Below, one piece after another: positions 43,858 through 55,287 of a stretch of 64,000 bases of DNA. The number at the start of each line of letters is the position of its first letter. The first letter of the stretch is position 1. The DNA lies in assembly GCA_963556495.2 (NCBI GenBank), contig OY747702.1, forward strand, positions 7,009,001-7,073,000, in the 5' to 3' direction. A program made the translations under genes and the position numbers. The notes under the pieces are model-generated. The model did no database searches, was not told the DNA's origin, and saw only the letters and a list, made by a program, of their open reading frames with translations. This DNA is from Valencia hispanica (Eukaryota; Chordata; Actinopteri; Cyprinodontiformes; Valenciidae).

Positions 43858-46800
43858 TGCATCTTTTCTGTCTGACTGGAAACCATGGTTTCTGAACTTG
43901 AATCCTTTTTTTCCCCCGCCAGATCCCCTACATGTCACCCTCCTGAATGAGAGGGGTGATTCTAGAATATATCAGGAACAGTTTGAGAAAGAATTAGAAG
44001 GTAAAGATTGGACAGTAACTGCCGGTCCTTGCTATCTGGGACAAGAGGGAGTAGCCTTAGAAGCCAAATTGACTCCTCAACAAGCTCAATTTTACATGAT
44101 GGGTTCTGAAGCAGTGCCGCATATTTTTCTTCTGTTGCATCCAAAACATCAGGCTAAAGATTTAGGCCCCATGGTGAAAAGAGGGACAGAAACCACTGAC
44201 TGGGTATTAACTCAAATACCAAGCGTATGGTTTTCCTCCTAGACTGGCATATATAAAATTCTGACCACGACATGGGATAGTTCTATGTTAGAACATTTAC
44301 ACCTGACTCGTTTCCATGGCAGAGAAAAAACAGATCACCCAGCAGCTGTTAAAGCGCTACAACAACTCCCTCCCACTCTGTGGTCTTCTGGACCCACTGA
44401 TGTTGGATTAGTACACACACAACCGTTTGACATTTTCCATGAAAACAGGATCCCCCATTTGGAGATCCCAGTATCCACACAAACCGAAAGCAGAGGAAAA
44501 GATTGCAGAGACCATTTTGGGTCTCAAGGTGGGAGGAGTGTTAGAACCCTTCAACTCAGCTTGGAAAACTCCTATTCTTCCCGTTGAGAAACAGGGAACC
44601 GGGAAATATCGAATGGCACATGATTTGCGCTCTATCAACCAGGAATTATTAACAAAGCCAATTTCAACTCCTAACCCTTATACTGCTCTGAGTGCATTAA
44701 CACCAGATTTATAGTGGTTCACCTGCATTGATCTGGCTAATGCCCTTTTCAGCTTACCATTAGCACCAGAGGTTAGAGATATTTCTTTCATTTACCTTCC
44801 GTGGGGAACAACTTGGATACACTTGCTTACCTCAAGGTTTTGCTCTTTCACCAGGGTTATTCAACCAAGTTTTAAAATAATCTTTACAAAAATAAACATT
44901 ACCTCAAGGATGTGTGCTAATTCAGTATGTAGATGACCTGCTTTTAGCAGCACCAACTGCTGAAGTGTGCACCACAGCAACAATAAAGATTCTCCGCTTG
45001 TTAGCCCATGAAGGGTACAAGGTTTCCAGGGATAAGTTACAGCTAGTAAGACAAGAAGTACAATTTTTGGGAAGAAGAGTTACTGCACAAGGATCAGGTC
45101 TAACAACAGCTCACAGATCTGCAATCCTACAACATCCAAAACCGTTAAAGGTTAAAGAAATGCTGTCTTTTTTAGGACTAACTAACTTTAGCCATCACTA
45201 CATACCCAGCTACACTAATCTGACCACTCCATTAGGTGTGTTGATAAATGAACATGGTATGAAACAATTAAATGCTCCTCTTAACTGGAAGGTGGCAACA
45301 GAAGAAGCGTTTATTGTTCTAAAACAGGAACTGGCAGCAGCAGCAGACTTGGCTCTGGCTGATTACAGACTAGAATTTTTTCTAGACTCCTCAGAGACTG
45401 ATGGAATAATTAATGGTGTCCTGTTTCAAAAGGTAGATGGACATAGACACATTTTGATGTATCTCAGTGTAAAACTAGATACAACAGAAAACAGACACCC
45501 ACCATGCATCCGGCATGCAGCTGGACTAGTCCATCTCATCTCTAAAACAGCACACATTGTTCGCGGGCATCCTCTCAGGGTGTTAACTACACACGGGGTA
45601 ATGGCATTCGTTAATTCTGAGGCATTTACCATGTCCACACTCAGACAACAGCGCATGAGCAAAATCTTGGAAGCACCTAATTTAACATTTGTTCATGAGG
45701 GTATCAACATGGCAGATCACATGAGGGGAGGTGTATCACATGACTGCATTGAGAAAACGGTTAAAGATAGCAAAATCAGGATAGACTTACAATCTCAAAC
45801 TCTTCCAGATAGTATATCCTTGTTTACTGATGGCTGCTGTTTTAGGTCTCCCAGTGGAGAGCTACAGGCAGGGTATGCAGTAGTGCAGAAAACTACTGAT
45901 GGGTTTCAGGTAAGAAAACAGGGGAAGCGGGAAGGGAAACAGTCAGCACAGAAAGCAGAAATTAGGGCTCTGATTGAAGCATGTAAGTGCGGAGAAGGAA
46001 AAAGAATAACAATAATTACTGATTCTATGTATGCCTGGTCGGCTTTACATATTGAACTCCCCCAATGGAAAAGGAGTGGGTTTCTCACCACTCAGGGACA
46101 ACCAATACAACATCAGCAAGAAATGATTGAGCTTCTACATGCTGTGCAACTTCCCTCTGCACTAGCTGTTAAAAAATGCAAGGGGCACAGTAAAGAAAAT
46201 ACTTTTGAAGCTGCCGGAAATGCAGCCGCTGATACAGCTGCCAAAACCACTGCTGGGTATCAGCAGGCTCATGATTTGATGATGACAATGGTAGCAGAAG
46301 ACACTGAAAACATGGAGGATTTTATTAAAACTGAACAAAGCAATGCTGCGCCTCAAGAAAAATCTGTTTGGCTACAAAGGGGAACAGTACAATCTCAGGG
46401 ACTCTGGCGTAGCCCAGATGGACGTCCAGTGTTACCTGCGAACATGAAATCTGAGATTTTCCAAGAAGCACATGGCTTGGCCTATGTAGGTGCAGCTCAG
46501 ATGAAAATAAATTTGTTTTTGGTGGCACCCTTACATGACAGATTGGATAAAACATTTTTTACATGAATGCAAAGTGTGTGGTGAATTTAATCCTAAACCC
46601 ACCATTAAACCTGAAATGGGGTCCTTTAAAGAATTATTATGTCCTGGTGAAGAAGTTGTCATCGATTACACTGATATGGGAATACCGGTGAAGGGCTACA
46701 AGTACCTTCTGGTTCTGACTGACCAGAAGCCTGGCCAGCCAAGCGTGAGGATAGTGAAACTGTTGTTAAATGCTTTGCTTGATTAATTATTTACATTCCC

Positions 46801-47300
46801 TAACACCGTTTTTCCTCGAACTGTGCGGAGTGATTCAGGAAGACATTTTAAAAATCTTCCTGTAGCACTGATGGCTGTCAGGTCATCAGTTTGTAGGACT
46901 AAAGGACCTACCTTGCGAGTTACTGACTGGCAGGGTATTCAACGGACCGTTTGCACAACTTTGGACTGTGACTGACCCGACCCGTCAGAACCCATCCTCT
47001 GTCTATCACATCTTAAAAGCTTTGGTAAAATCTTTCACAACAGCTCCAGCTGCAGTACAGGGCCCAGCTCCGCTCCCCAGTGAAGCTGCCTGGGTGTGGT
47101 TGAAAGTCAAGGAAGTGGCATGAACCCAGGTGGACGGGTCCCTAGCAAGTTACTGACAGAACCACTCATGCTGTTCAATTGAAGGGGAAGGGCTGCACCT
47201 GGTATCATTGGAGCCAATGTTTTCTGCCATCTAAACCACAACGGTCCCTGGCAGAAGTAAGGGAGGCCCTGAAGGGGCTAACAGAGGGAGGGTAAAAGTT
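43858..47300 (+). pseudogene. ERV A pol (RT, RNase H, integrase), broken
   Basis: A protease-RT linker (LHVTLLNERGDSRIYQEQF, HQAKDLGPMVKRG) lies at 43898-44242. RT fingers (YPHKPKAEEKIAETI, WKTPILPVEKQ, HDLRSINQ) are at 44427-44714 and CIDLANALFSLPLA near 44730. A 550-codon run (44914-46566) has the catalytic QYVDDLLLA, LGLTNFSHHYIP, RNase H (FTDGCCF, KAEIRAL, ITDSMYAW, GNAAADTAA) and the start of the integrase zinc-binding region. It continues at 46535-46786 (CKVCGEFNPKPT, GEEVVIDYTDM, first integrase Asp) and SDSGRHFKN near 46830. Downstream parts of the core, including the catalytic Glu, appear deleted before a C-terminal EPRWTGP/KGKGCTWYHW remnant near 47120-47210. Frameshifts lie near 44250-44420, 44715-44900, 46540 and 46790. 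Confidence 0.92.
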
Positions 47301-47918
47301 CTTAGGTGCTATCGAGCCCGCCTTTAATTCTCTGTAGAAAATCTGTCGGGGAGGAGTGATCAGGGGTTAGATCACTCCTAAAGTGGGTAAGGAGTACATA
47401 ATTCTTAAGCCTGAAAAACATTTTAAAAAACATATACATTTTATAAAGGCTGGTTAAGTATTCCCTGAAGATCAAAGGAAAAGAGAAGAAAATAGTTTCT
47501 GCAGCACCCTCGAGCCAGTGGAGGACAGCAAACAGAAACTGAAGAGCCTCTTTACATTTTATATTTGATCTTATTTTACATTTAATCATTAATATTATAT
47601 TTTAGCTTAGCTTGATTTTATCTACGTAGCTTTTAAAGATTTTGTTATTTCCATTTTTTTAAATAACTGCAGCTGCTTCACTATTTTAGAAAATAAAAAA
47701 TAAAAATGGCAGCATCATGATGTGGGAATAAGCAGGCTGAGAAAAGGTCACATTTTCCTAGGGGCAGTACAGAGTATTACATGTTTTGCTAAAATAATAA
47801 GATGGGCCGCTACCTTTAAGTGTATTTAATTTTAATGCTCATATTTTTTATCATTTACATTCTATTGAAAAAAAAAATATTAAAGCTTATGGTTTTGTTC
47901 AAATTATACAGATTGAAA
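47301..47918. other. ERV A spacer between pol and env
   Basis: No convincing coding sequence. The fragment GGCAGCATCATGATGTGGG at 47707 resembles a Tc1-like transposase segment but is too short to call. An AT-rich stretch precedes the env start. Confidence 0.4.
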
Positions 47919-49530
47919 ATGTTTAGCTACAGGAGGTTGGGAAGAAATCCCCTAACTGATCCTATTTGGGGTAATTGTACGGTTTTAAGCTGCCCGGTTT
48001 TTGAACTATTATTAACATTGAATGTTATATTGCTTCTGAATTGGCACTGGCCCTACAGACATGCAGCTTACTGTCAAAACACAGACAACCGCCTGCGTCC
48101 TAACAGCTTGATAAATTCCGAAAACCACTCAGATATCCGGATAATACAACGTGGCAAAAGATGGGTATCAGACCCTCATTTAGGCGTTAAAGATGAAGAC
48201 CCTCTGCATGGATACCATCTTAATCAGTGGTATAACTATGTGGAGGTTCTTGCAAGATCGAAGAATTATTCTAACTGCTATGTGTGTTTTATCATGCCAA
48301 AGAGCTCCTCTCAACCCGTATTGGATCCATTCCCATAGTCATTTAGGAGTTCTTTTTGTGTATTCCAGACTGATGTGAAGCGCTATGGCCGTCATCAGAT
48401 TACTTGGAACAACTGTACCTTAGTGTCCTACTTGTGTCCTAAAAATTTCCCAGGGTATAAACTCCTTACTGCACTTGAACCACTTGCAACGTTTCCACAA
48501 TCTTTTTTTGGGGTTGCACATTTAAAATCCTCTATGACTTTTCCAGCTTGTTTTCATAGCAACGGGACAAGAAATCTAGGACGATTGTCTCCGTTTAGAT
48601 GCCAAAAATTGTACACCCCTAAAAAGTGTGTCCATAGTAGTTACACTATAAGTCAAACCTTAGATCAAAATGAGACCTGTCCGTGTAATATTAGTTATTT
48701 GTACTCTACCAGTACTCCCCCTGTAGGAAATTATTCGTTTGTAAACTGGGATAATGCAGCGTTACCTGGGAAAAAGGGAACGAAACCAGTAGATGACATA
48801 TATTGGCTATGCGGACACAAGGTGTATGTGTATTTGCCTGGAAATTGGGGTGGAGTATGCGCGCCAGTAGGATTAACTGACCACACGTTCATTATCACCA
48901 CAAAACAGAAAACTGATTTGGATAAAACTGAAAGTAGGAATAAACGATCTATAAGCAAAATAGAAGTTCAAAAGCATGACAGTGTTTGGGGTAGTGATGT
49001 CCCAGAAGACCATAAATTATGGACCATAGCTGAGAAAATAATTGGATCACTGATTTCATCAATAGGGGTTGGAGAAGTCATGTTAAGAGTGGAAACACAA
49101 GCTCATAGTTTCTCGTTTTTCATGAATGCCTCAATTAGTGCATGGCAATCCAACAATAAAGAGATGAAAACCATAAGGCTGATGTTACTTCAAAATAGGA
49201 TGGTGTTAGATTTCTGGACTGCAGCCCAAGATGGAATTTGTGTACTCCTTAATGAGACATGCTGCAGCTACATCCCGGATAATTCTGGAGATGGAAACGA
49301 CATAGATAATGCTCTCTCTAAAATGCGCACAGTAGCCAAAGCCCAAAATATAACTTTGTAATTGCAGATACTCCACAATGGATGAACTGGTTGTTTTTTG
49401 GAGGATGGATGTCCTTACTCTGGTAGTGGCTTTCCTAGGGATTTTGATGTTAATATTTTTCCTGCTGACATGTTGCGTAATACCGTGTTTTAAAATTCTG
49501 GTAAAGAAACACCACACAAACACCACTTAG
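47919..49530 (+). pseudogene. ERV A envelope, broken
   Basis: The likely start is the ATG at 47919. A hydrophobic CPVFELLLTLNVILLLNW segment is a probable signal peptide. The surface part includes NYSNCYVCFIMP before a stop at 48338, and the next open run starts at 48375. It carries many Cys and N-glycosylation sites, a furin-type site RNKRS (about 48940), the TM subunit with WGSDVPEDHKLW, a heptad-like region, and LQNRMVLDFWTAAQDG followed by the CX6CC motif CVLLNETCC (about 49240-49265). It stops at 49361. The membrane anchor and tail (LTCCVIPCFKILVKKHH) lie in another frame at about 49415-49528. At least two frame breaks separate surface, TM and anchor. Confidence 0.9.
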
Positions 49531-49622
49531 AGGACAATACATGTTAGTTCCTATAAAATAAATGGAACAGGTGGAATTAAAGGAGTAAGGGTAATAGTAG
49601 ATTCATCTCTAAAATATTAGAG

Positions 49623-49636
49623 GTGAAAAGAGGGAT
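49623..49636 (+). promoter_or_regulatory. ERV A polypurine tract
   Basis: GGTGAAAAGAGGGAT abuts the 3' LTR start and is the expected plus-strand primer site. ERV B has the related GAAAGAGGGA beside its own LTR. Confidence 0.8.
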
Positions 49637-50283
49637 TAATGTAAATAAAAACTTTTAAACAAGCATTAAATGAATACACAGGCCAAAAGGTGAAGGTGTT
49701 GTGTGCTGAAATAATTAACTAAATGCAGAAAAGTGTTAGCACAGGATGTGACCCATGGGTCAGAAGGGAACGGTCACGATTAAATGGACAAAACTGTTAA
49801 GAACAGGATATGAGTTAGACAATGGGTGACGATTCTCTGAAAAAAACAGGAAACATCTGGTTGTTTGATCGTGCAAATGGTCTGTTGGGAGAAGGAAGGT
49901 TTTCTGCTTAGCAACCAAAAGGAATATATTAAAAGGGGCTTAACCTATTAGGGACGGACTACAGGCACACTTTGCATATATATGAATATGTAATATTGAG
50001 CTGATTGGATCCTGTAAGAGAGGCTGTCTCTCAGAATGTTTTGTAATAACTTTGCAAAGTAATAAAAGGCATTTATGAGGAAGAGTTTTTGGGAGGTTTG
50101 GTAAGAACCTCCCTCCCCATGCATGCCCAAACATATATATTGTGTGAATGTGTAATTCTTTTTTATACTCTGACACAGGATAAACAAACTGGCAGAGAGG
50201 AGTTAGCAGACAGCAGGCTGATCAGGGACTGGTAGCATAGCAGCGCAAGGCACAGGCTTTCACTAAAAAATCTCCTCTTATCA
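49637..50283 (+). repeat. ERV A 3' LTR, 647 bp
   Basis: Starts TAATGTAAATAAAAAC and ends TCTCCTCTTATCA. It retains sequence missing from the 5' LTR, including TATTAAAAGG (49927, TATA-like) and AATAAAAGG (50061, polyadenylation-like). The duplication CCTG follows. Confidence 0.93.
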
Positions 50284-50560
50284 CCTGTTAAATGAGGTTC
50301 CCAGGGAACTGGACTCTACACACCCTTGCACCCGCATTTTATTTATGGATTTTTTATCATCTTTTAATACTGTAAATATTAATACCTTGCTTCGGCTCTC
50401 TTGTTTAAAGAATTAAAAGCTTTATAAAGGAAAGACCACAGTCCTTTATCTAACCTGTATAATAACTCGGTGGTCAGGAAAGCTGCCCAGATCAGGTGAC
50501 ACCCTCTTCACAATTTCTTTCAGCTTCTTCCTTCGGGGAGGCGCTATAAAGTTTAACTTG
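50284..50560 (+). pseudogene. CR1/Rex1-like LINE, part 2, beyond the provirus
   Basis: The RT frame that stopped at 36575 continues directly after the 3' LTR with LLNEVPREL, then RILFMDFLSSFNTV, the usual SSAFNT block of CR1/Rex1-like RTs. This confirms the target site and orientation. It becomes unreadable before 50640. Confidence 0.8.
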
Positions 50561-50684
50561 CTAGGAAAAATCATTTGTCCCTTCTGCAGTGATCCTACTA
50601 TAAAGAGACATAGTTACATTAACCCCCAGATTGGTTGTCCTTAGTTGTTGCTTATTTTGTTTCCTAGTAGAGTAGGTGACTACT

Positions 50685-50900
50685 CAGGCTTTAAGGTGTT
50701 TATTGTGTTCATCACAGAGAGAGTCTGGGGAAATAAAGGCTGGGTTTTGCAGATAGTGCTCGGACCTGAAGGTAAAAGTTTCTGTCCAGGATGTGTGGGG
50801 GTCTGTAGAGATCCTGAACCTGGACAAGTCCTGGATGGAGGGAAGGTCAACCCTGATGATTCTCTCTGCAGACTTAATTGCACATGTAGTCTCGTCCTAT
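50685..50900 (-). pseudogene. LINE RT C-terminal scrap
   Basis: The minus strand reads AERIIRVDLPSIQDL and then an HTSW/THPG-like stretch, resembling the C-terminal tail of Rex1/CR1-type proteins. It is short and decayed. Confidence 0.5.
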
Positions 50901-50929
50901 CGTGTTTTGTTGATGATCCAAATCACATA

Positions 50930-52322
50930 GTGGTCAAACACTATGTGATTCTTGTGGGCCTTCTTGTGAACAGTGTTTTTGTGAGAGGACCATGATCCAC
51001 GGTGAGGACTTACCGAGCAGCCAGCCATCACGCACAGTGCCTGTCTGCAGTCTGTTCCCTACACTGCTGTGTGTCAAGATAAAGGAGTCGTGTGTTGACC
51101 CAGGCCATCGTGCCACCATATTAGTGATCATCATGTGTGAATCACATATGATTTGCATATTAATACTGTGTACATGTTTCCGATTGACGAAAACAAATTC
51201 ATTCTCGGACGTGGCCCTTAAAGCAATATGGGTGCAGTCAATTGCGCTGATTATGTTTGGGAAACCGGACATTGCTGCAAATTTCATCTGAATTTCGGCC
51301 TGCTCCCCCACAGCATATGGAAATGTGATGTATCGCCTGCTCATTTTAATGATCCCATCCAAGACTGCAGGCGTTATTGCGCTCAGGGACGGCTGTGATA
51401 TCCCAGACCTAGTAAATAAATATAACATATTTGAAGGCATTATTTCCAAAAAGGGACTTTGGGCAGAATAGTAAGAATCATGTCACTCAGACACATGCCT
51501 GTCGGCTAATTCCCGCTGGTAACAACCAGTTGCAAGAAACCCCAGAGTGGTGAGCACCTGCAGCTGGACCGGAATGGCACGATTCCGCCTGGACGGTCTC
51601 TCCAAAACCGGGCCCAATTCAGCACAGAGATCCAAGAGCACAGCTCTAGGGAATCTGAATCTGCTTATTTGCCAGTCATCATCATGGGCAAGGAGGTCCG
51701 CATGATCCCTGAACACGCATTCTCTCCTAATCCTTCCATTTGCAAAATCTTTTAGCAACGCCAGTGCATCCATCTCAAATATTACGCTTAAAAGTAGTTG
51801 GGTTATCTATTGGCAGCAATAAGACTGATTGCTTCCTTCCTTGGCACAATGAACGTGCCAATCAATGATATATGGTACAGATGATTCAATGTATTAATTG
51901 GCATACAGTCCTGGCCCTTTTATCTGAGTTTAAGGTTTTGAGATAAATTTTATGTATTTATTTTAATATTGAAAAATGTTTTTAGAAGAGCTATAGCTCA
52001 CTGCAAAGCTACAATATAGATATCATTGCTGGTTTGGATGTTTATAATAACATGAATCCATAATTAATGTTTGGTGTGAGGTGAAATGATATGTGTGAGA
52101 GGAGTAATATGCAGTCTGGCTGCAGTTCACCGCCTCACCAACTGCGTCGTCGATTCCCCCCGTCTCCAAAATATCCGTACGCCCGGGTCAGAGTTGGCGT
52201 ACAGGTGCGCACATTTTCCCGTCAAGTCTGTTTTTTATAAATCACAACTTTTGCTTTGAAAGTGGCGTACGCCAGTTTCAGGCCCCGTTTTGTGCGTACG
52301 CAACGTTTATAAATGAGACCCC
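50930..52322 (-). mobile_element. PIF/Harbinger-type transposon, 3' side truncated
   Basis: The right terminal sequence GGGTCTCATTTATAAACGTT (reverse strand, ending at about 52321) with GCGTACGCAC-type strings is typical of fish Harbinger ends. A 500-bp leader leads to a HARBI1-like transposase. No matching left terminus was found, and the transposase lacks its C-terminal third, so the element is truncated near 50930. Confidence 0.82.
50934..51773 (-). pseudogene. HARBI1-like Harbinger transposase, two exons, truncated
   Basis: Exon 1 (51499-51773) starts MDALALLKDFANGR and carries FRFPRAVLLDLCAELGP, VLTTLGFLATGCYQRELADR. Exon 2 starts at about 51408 and carries SGISQPSLSAITPAVLDG, FPNIISAIDCTHIAL (first catalytic Asp) and MVARWPGSTHDSFIL (second Asp). 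The HARBI1 family reads directly from ADR to SGISQ, so the 90 bp between (51409-51498) behaves as an intron. It ends in TTTATTTACTAG but starts GC rather than GT. After GWLLG the family sequence is lost, so the final Glu is missing. Harbinger transposase cuts DNA together with a separate Myb-like partner, which is not seen here. Confidence 0.9.
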
Positions 52323-52640
52323 TGGTGTTTAGCAGTGTTCACTTCTTTTCTGAACCTGTACTTGGCCTCTCTGTAGTGGTCCCTGTGTCCGCTTTTGAAT
52401 GCCTTTCTCTTTTCTAGCCACAGCTGTTTGAGTTTAGGAGTAAACTAGGGTTTGTCATTTTTATAGCGTGATGGCACAATGTTGTCCTCGCAGAAGTGTC
52501 TATAGGAGGTGACAGTATCCATAAACTCATCCAAGCTGTTAGAAGCAGCCCTCATTGTGTCCCAGTCTGTAGATACTAAACACGTGCGAAGCTCCTCCAC
52601 AGCCTCGTTGATCCACTGTTTTTTAGTCCTCACTACAGGT
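52323..52640 (-). pseudogene. CR1/Rex1-like LINE fragment, endonuclease-RT linker
   Basis: The minus strand reads [35 protein letters not shown], a stop, then FTPKLKQLWLEKRKAFKSG. This is the linker between endonuclease and RT of Jockey-type LINEs, equivalent to the region at 35610 but a different copy and opposite strand. The Harbinger element abuts it. Confidence 0.75.
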
Positions 52641-53411
52641 TTGGAGAGCTTCAGCCTCTGTCTGTATGCGGGGATCAGATGGATTATCTAGAGGTGGTGG
52701 TGGCATCAAACCGTACAGGTATGAGACGAACACAACGACTGAGATGGCAAAAGAAAGAGGGTCAGAGAACGATGAAGCTAACATAGCAGCGGAAGAAGTG
52801 ACAGCGGAGAGACATCAGGGAAACACAGATTGGTACGGATTAGAAATACCTTTTAATCATGACTTCTTTTCTTTTCAAATAATTAACTAAATGGTATAAA
52901 TGAGCATAATAATATTAACGTGTATTGATTTTAGTAGTGAGCTGAAAAATAAACATTACATGATGTAAATATGGTAGTTTTAAAACTAAAAATAAACTAA
53001 TCCAGACGTACTTATTTATAAGGTCTCAGACTGATATCGGGGAAAAAAAACATATTGTAGGCAGACATTCAAGGTAAACAACAAAGCCAGTAAGACTTAC
53101 TTCATTACAATTCTTCTTTATGATTATCGTAGCAATTTATTAGTTTCAGGTGAAACACGTTTGGTATTTAATTTCTTTGTCAGACTCACTAAATAAAGTT
53201 TAATTTATTGATAATTATAGCAATACTGCTTTGAATATGTACCTGTCTCTTCTTTTTCTTCTGGACACAAGATCTAACTGGGGTGTCAGTGGAAGTGGAG
53301 CTTGTAGGAGTAGTAGTAGCAGTCCACTGGTACCGCCGCCACACACTGTCACTCAGCCCAAAATGTTCCGAACAGAAAACAGAGGAGGAGGAGGAGGAGG
53401 AGGAAGCTCAC

Positions 53412-53539
53412 TTCTGACAGGTGCGTATAACCTGTTTCACCCACTTCGAAAGTAACTCTGGGTCTTTGGGAAGCTTCAATAAACTGACACCGTCTTTGTG
53501 TGTATTTGAGCAAAATCCCGCAACACAACGCAGAGGCAT
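53412..53539 (-). CDS. Candidate THAP-domain gene, first coding exon
   Basis: An ATG at 53537-53539 opens MPLRCVAGFCSNTHKDGVSL and continues LKLPKDPELLSKWVKQV, the first half of a THAP zinc-binding domain (C-X4-C at residues 5 and 10, then the Pro-Lys-Asp/Trp core). The frame meets a splice donor (AA|GTGAGC) at 53411-53412, giving a 128-nt exon. A tentative second exon (53258-53346, between GTGACAG and CAG|GTACAT) is open and phase-compatible but does not show the expected CSXHF half, so the continuation is uncertain. It could be a host THAP gene or a THAP-bearing transposon relic. Confidence 0.6.
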
Positions 53540-53690
53540 TGTGATCACTTTTCTTTGTCAAAAACAGAAAAGACTGGTCCCAGACCAGTCACAGCTGAAA
53601 TGCCGCTGTCAAATGTGTCAACAAACATTGCAGGCGTTCTCTCGCTAACGTCACTTCCGGCTTTATGCTCGTTCAGTGTGCGGCAAGTAA
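53540..53690 (-). promoter_or_regulatory. Promoter-like region of the THAP exon
   Basis: On the minus strand GCCGGAAGTGACGTTAGCG combines an ETS site (CCGGAAGT) and a CRE-like TGACGT about 110 bp upstream of the ATG, a combination common in housekeeping-type vertebrate promoters. No TATA box is evident. Confidence 0.5.
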
Positions 53691-53699
53691 AATGCTAGT

Positions 53700-55000
53700 C
53701 ACCGCAGTGTTTTTTTGCTCTCATTAGGATTATGCAATGCATGTTTATAACTTTAAAATAGTCCATTGGGTTTGGATTTCTTTATTAAATGTTATGTTTA
53801 AAAATGTCAGCTTCGTGTCATGAGGTCTTTAAATCAATGGTAAATGAACAGGAGAATTCATTGTAACTCATTGAGTGACTTGGGTAGGCGCTGTTAAGAT
53901 TTTCAGCCTTGCTTGGCTTGGAGACTTGACACTACCATAGAAAGGGCACTTTGAGTGTTCCAGCACTGATCGAAACCAAATACCGTTTTTTTCATTTGTT
54001 TTGTAAAAATAAGGTGCAATCAATCTGAAAAGCAACTACATACGTTTCTTTTCGTTTCAAAAATAAATCACTAACTTGTCTTGTACATATATGCATGAAC
54101 AACACGAAAAAGGTTTCTGTGGGGAAACCTTTGCGTTTTAGCTTTTGCTCCAGCTCTGTTTGTGGCTGGAGAGAGGAGAACTGCACATTGACACATAATC
54201 AGGTGAAACTGCATTTTCTGCTAGACTAGAGGGGTGTGGCTGTGGCTGCATGTATTTAGGTCAGTAGTTTTCAAACTTTTCAGGTCAAGCCTCTGTTTGG
54301 AGAAAAACAAAAATCAGGCCAACAAAACATACATTTTAGAAATGTAATTATAAAGGAAAAAAATAACTTTTGACCAATGTATTTATTTGATATCTCTTGG
54401 TGTCTAAAGGATTAACAACCTCTTTCATGTTGTTCCCCTGACATTTTTCAATATCAAAAATCGCGAAGTAATTTTTATGTTTTTAGTTCAAAGCCCGTTT
54501 TGCTTTAAGAAAAACTCTTCACCTACTTAAAAAAGAAGTAAAACAGAAACCATAAGGTCATTTTGTGTAAAGAAATGCAACTAATGGATAAAAATTCAAC
54601 ATTTTATGAAATTGACTCTGTATAACAAACATCCCTGTATTTGACGAAAAAGCTCTTCACTTGTAAAGAGAAAGGTTCAGAGCAGTTTTTTGGCAGAAAT
54701 ATGTCTCTGTCACCTTTCACTAACTCTTACAGCAGGTATGGGTCCTTGTTTCTCGACTCTTTTTTTAGATCTTTTTCTGTCCTTATCTTTCAATGATTTC
54801 ACAACCTTTGTACTGCTTCAAACGATTCACCATCATCATTATTTACACAGGTCTTGTATCTTATTTAAGCAAACTTCTTTTTTACTTCAAAATTATTAAG
54901 GAAATAAACTCGTTCTGAGCTGTTTCCTGTGTGACAGCTGAACAGACTCCCCTTAAAAGTTAGCAGGTGTTCTTTACCCTTGAAAGCATGAAAATGTGTT
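53700..55000. other. Unassigned interval
   Basis: No gene recognised. CAGTAGTTTTCAAACTTTTC at 54262 resembles the terminus of hAT-type repeats, but no partner end was found. Confidence 0.4.
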
Positions 55001-55002
55001 TA

Positions 55003-55200
55003 ATTTAATTTCAATTCAATTCAGTTTTTTATAAAGCACAACCAATTCACAACATGTCATCTCAAGGCAAAGCATCAATTCAATCATACATACATCCCAA
55101 TTAATCATTCAGTTCACTATTCCAATTGGTTAAAAAGTTTCTATCTAAGGAAACCCAGGAGATTGCAGAATTCACTCCTCCTGGACCAACATGTAGCTAC
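55003..55200 (-). mobile_element. L2 family A 3'-end fragment
   Basis: TTCAATTCAATTCAGTTTTTTATAAAGC, then CATGTCATCTCAAGGC and AGGAAACCCAGGAGATTGC, is an older, diverged copy of the family A tail and 3' UTR. Confidence 0.75.
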
Positions 55201-55287
55201 AGTAGACAGTTGCCTGCAAAACAGGTCAGTCTGTGCAAATAAATCTTACAAACGAATAAAAATTCATATGTTACGTGGAGTCAATTT

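Larger units (their letters stand above)
36576..50283 (+). mobile_element. Endogenous retrovirus A (class I-like provirus)
   Basis: Complete proviral layout on the plus strand: 5' LTR, primer-binding site, gag, protease, pol, env, polypurine tract, 3' LTR. The 4-bp duplication CCTG flanks it (36572-36575 and 50284-50287), and the coding frame of the LINE beneath continues across the insertion. Two later insertions split it: an L2 LINE in gag (38391-40540) and a Tc1-like transposon in protease (41889-43486). Without them the provirus is about 10 kb. The CX6CC envelope, single zinc knuckle and 4-bp duplication fit a gamma/epsilon-like (class I) retrovirus. All genes carry stops or frameshifts, so this is a defective relic. 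Confidence 0.93.

Noticed and set aside
52666..52890. 74-codon plus-strand frame with MAKERGSENDEANIAAEE
   Set aside because: Looks gene-like in composition but lacks a promoter, splice support or a known family; not strong enough to annotate.
54262..54300. hAT-like start CAGTAGTTTTCAAACTTTT
   Set aside because: No matching inverted end or 8-bp duplication was located.
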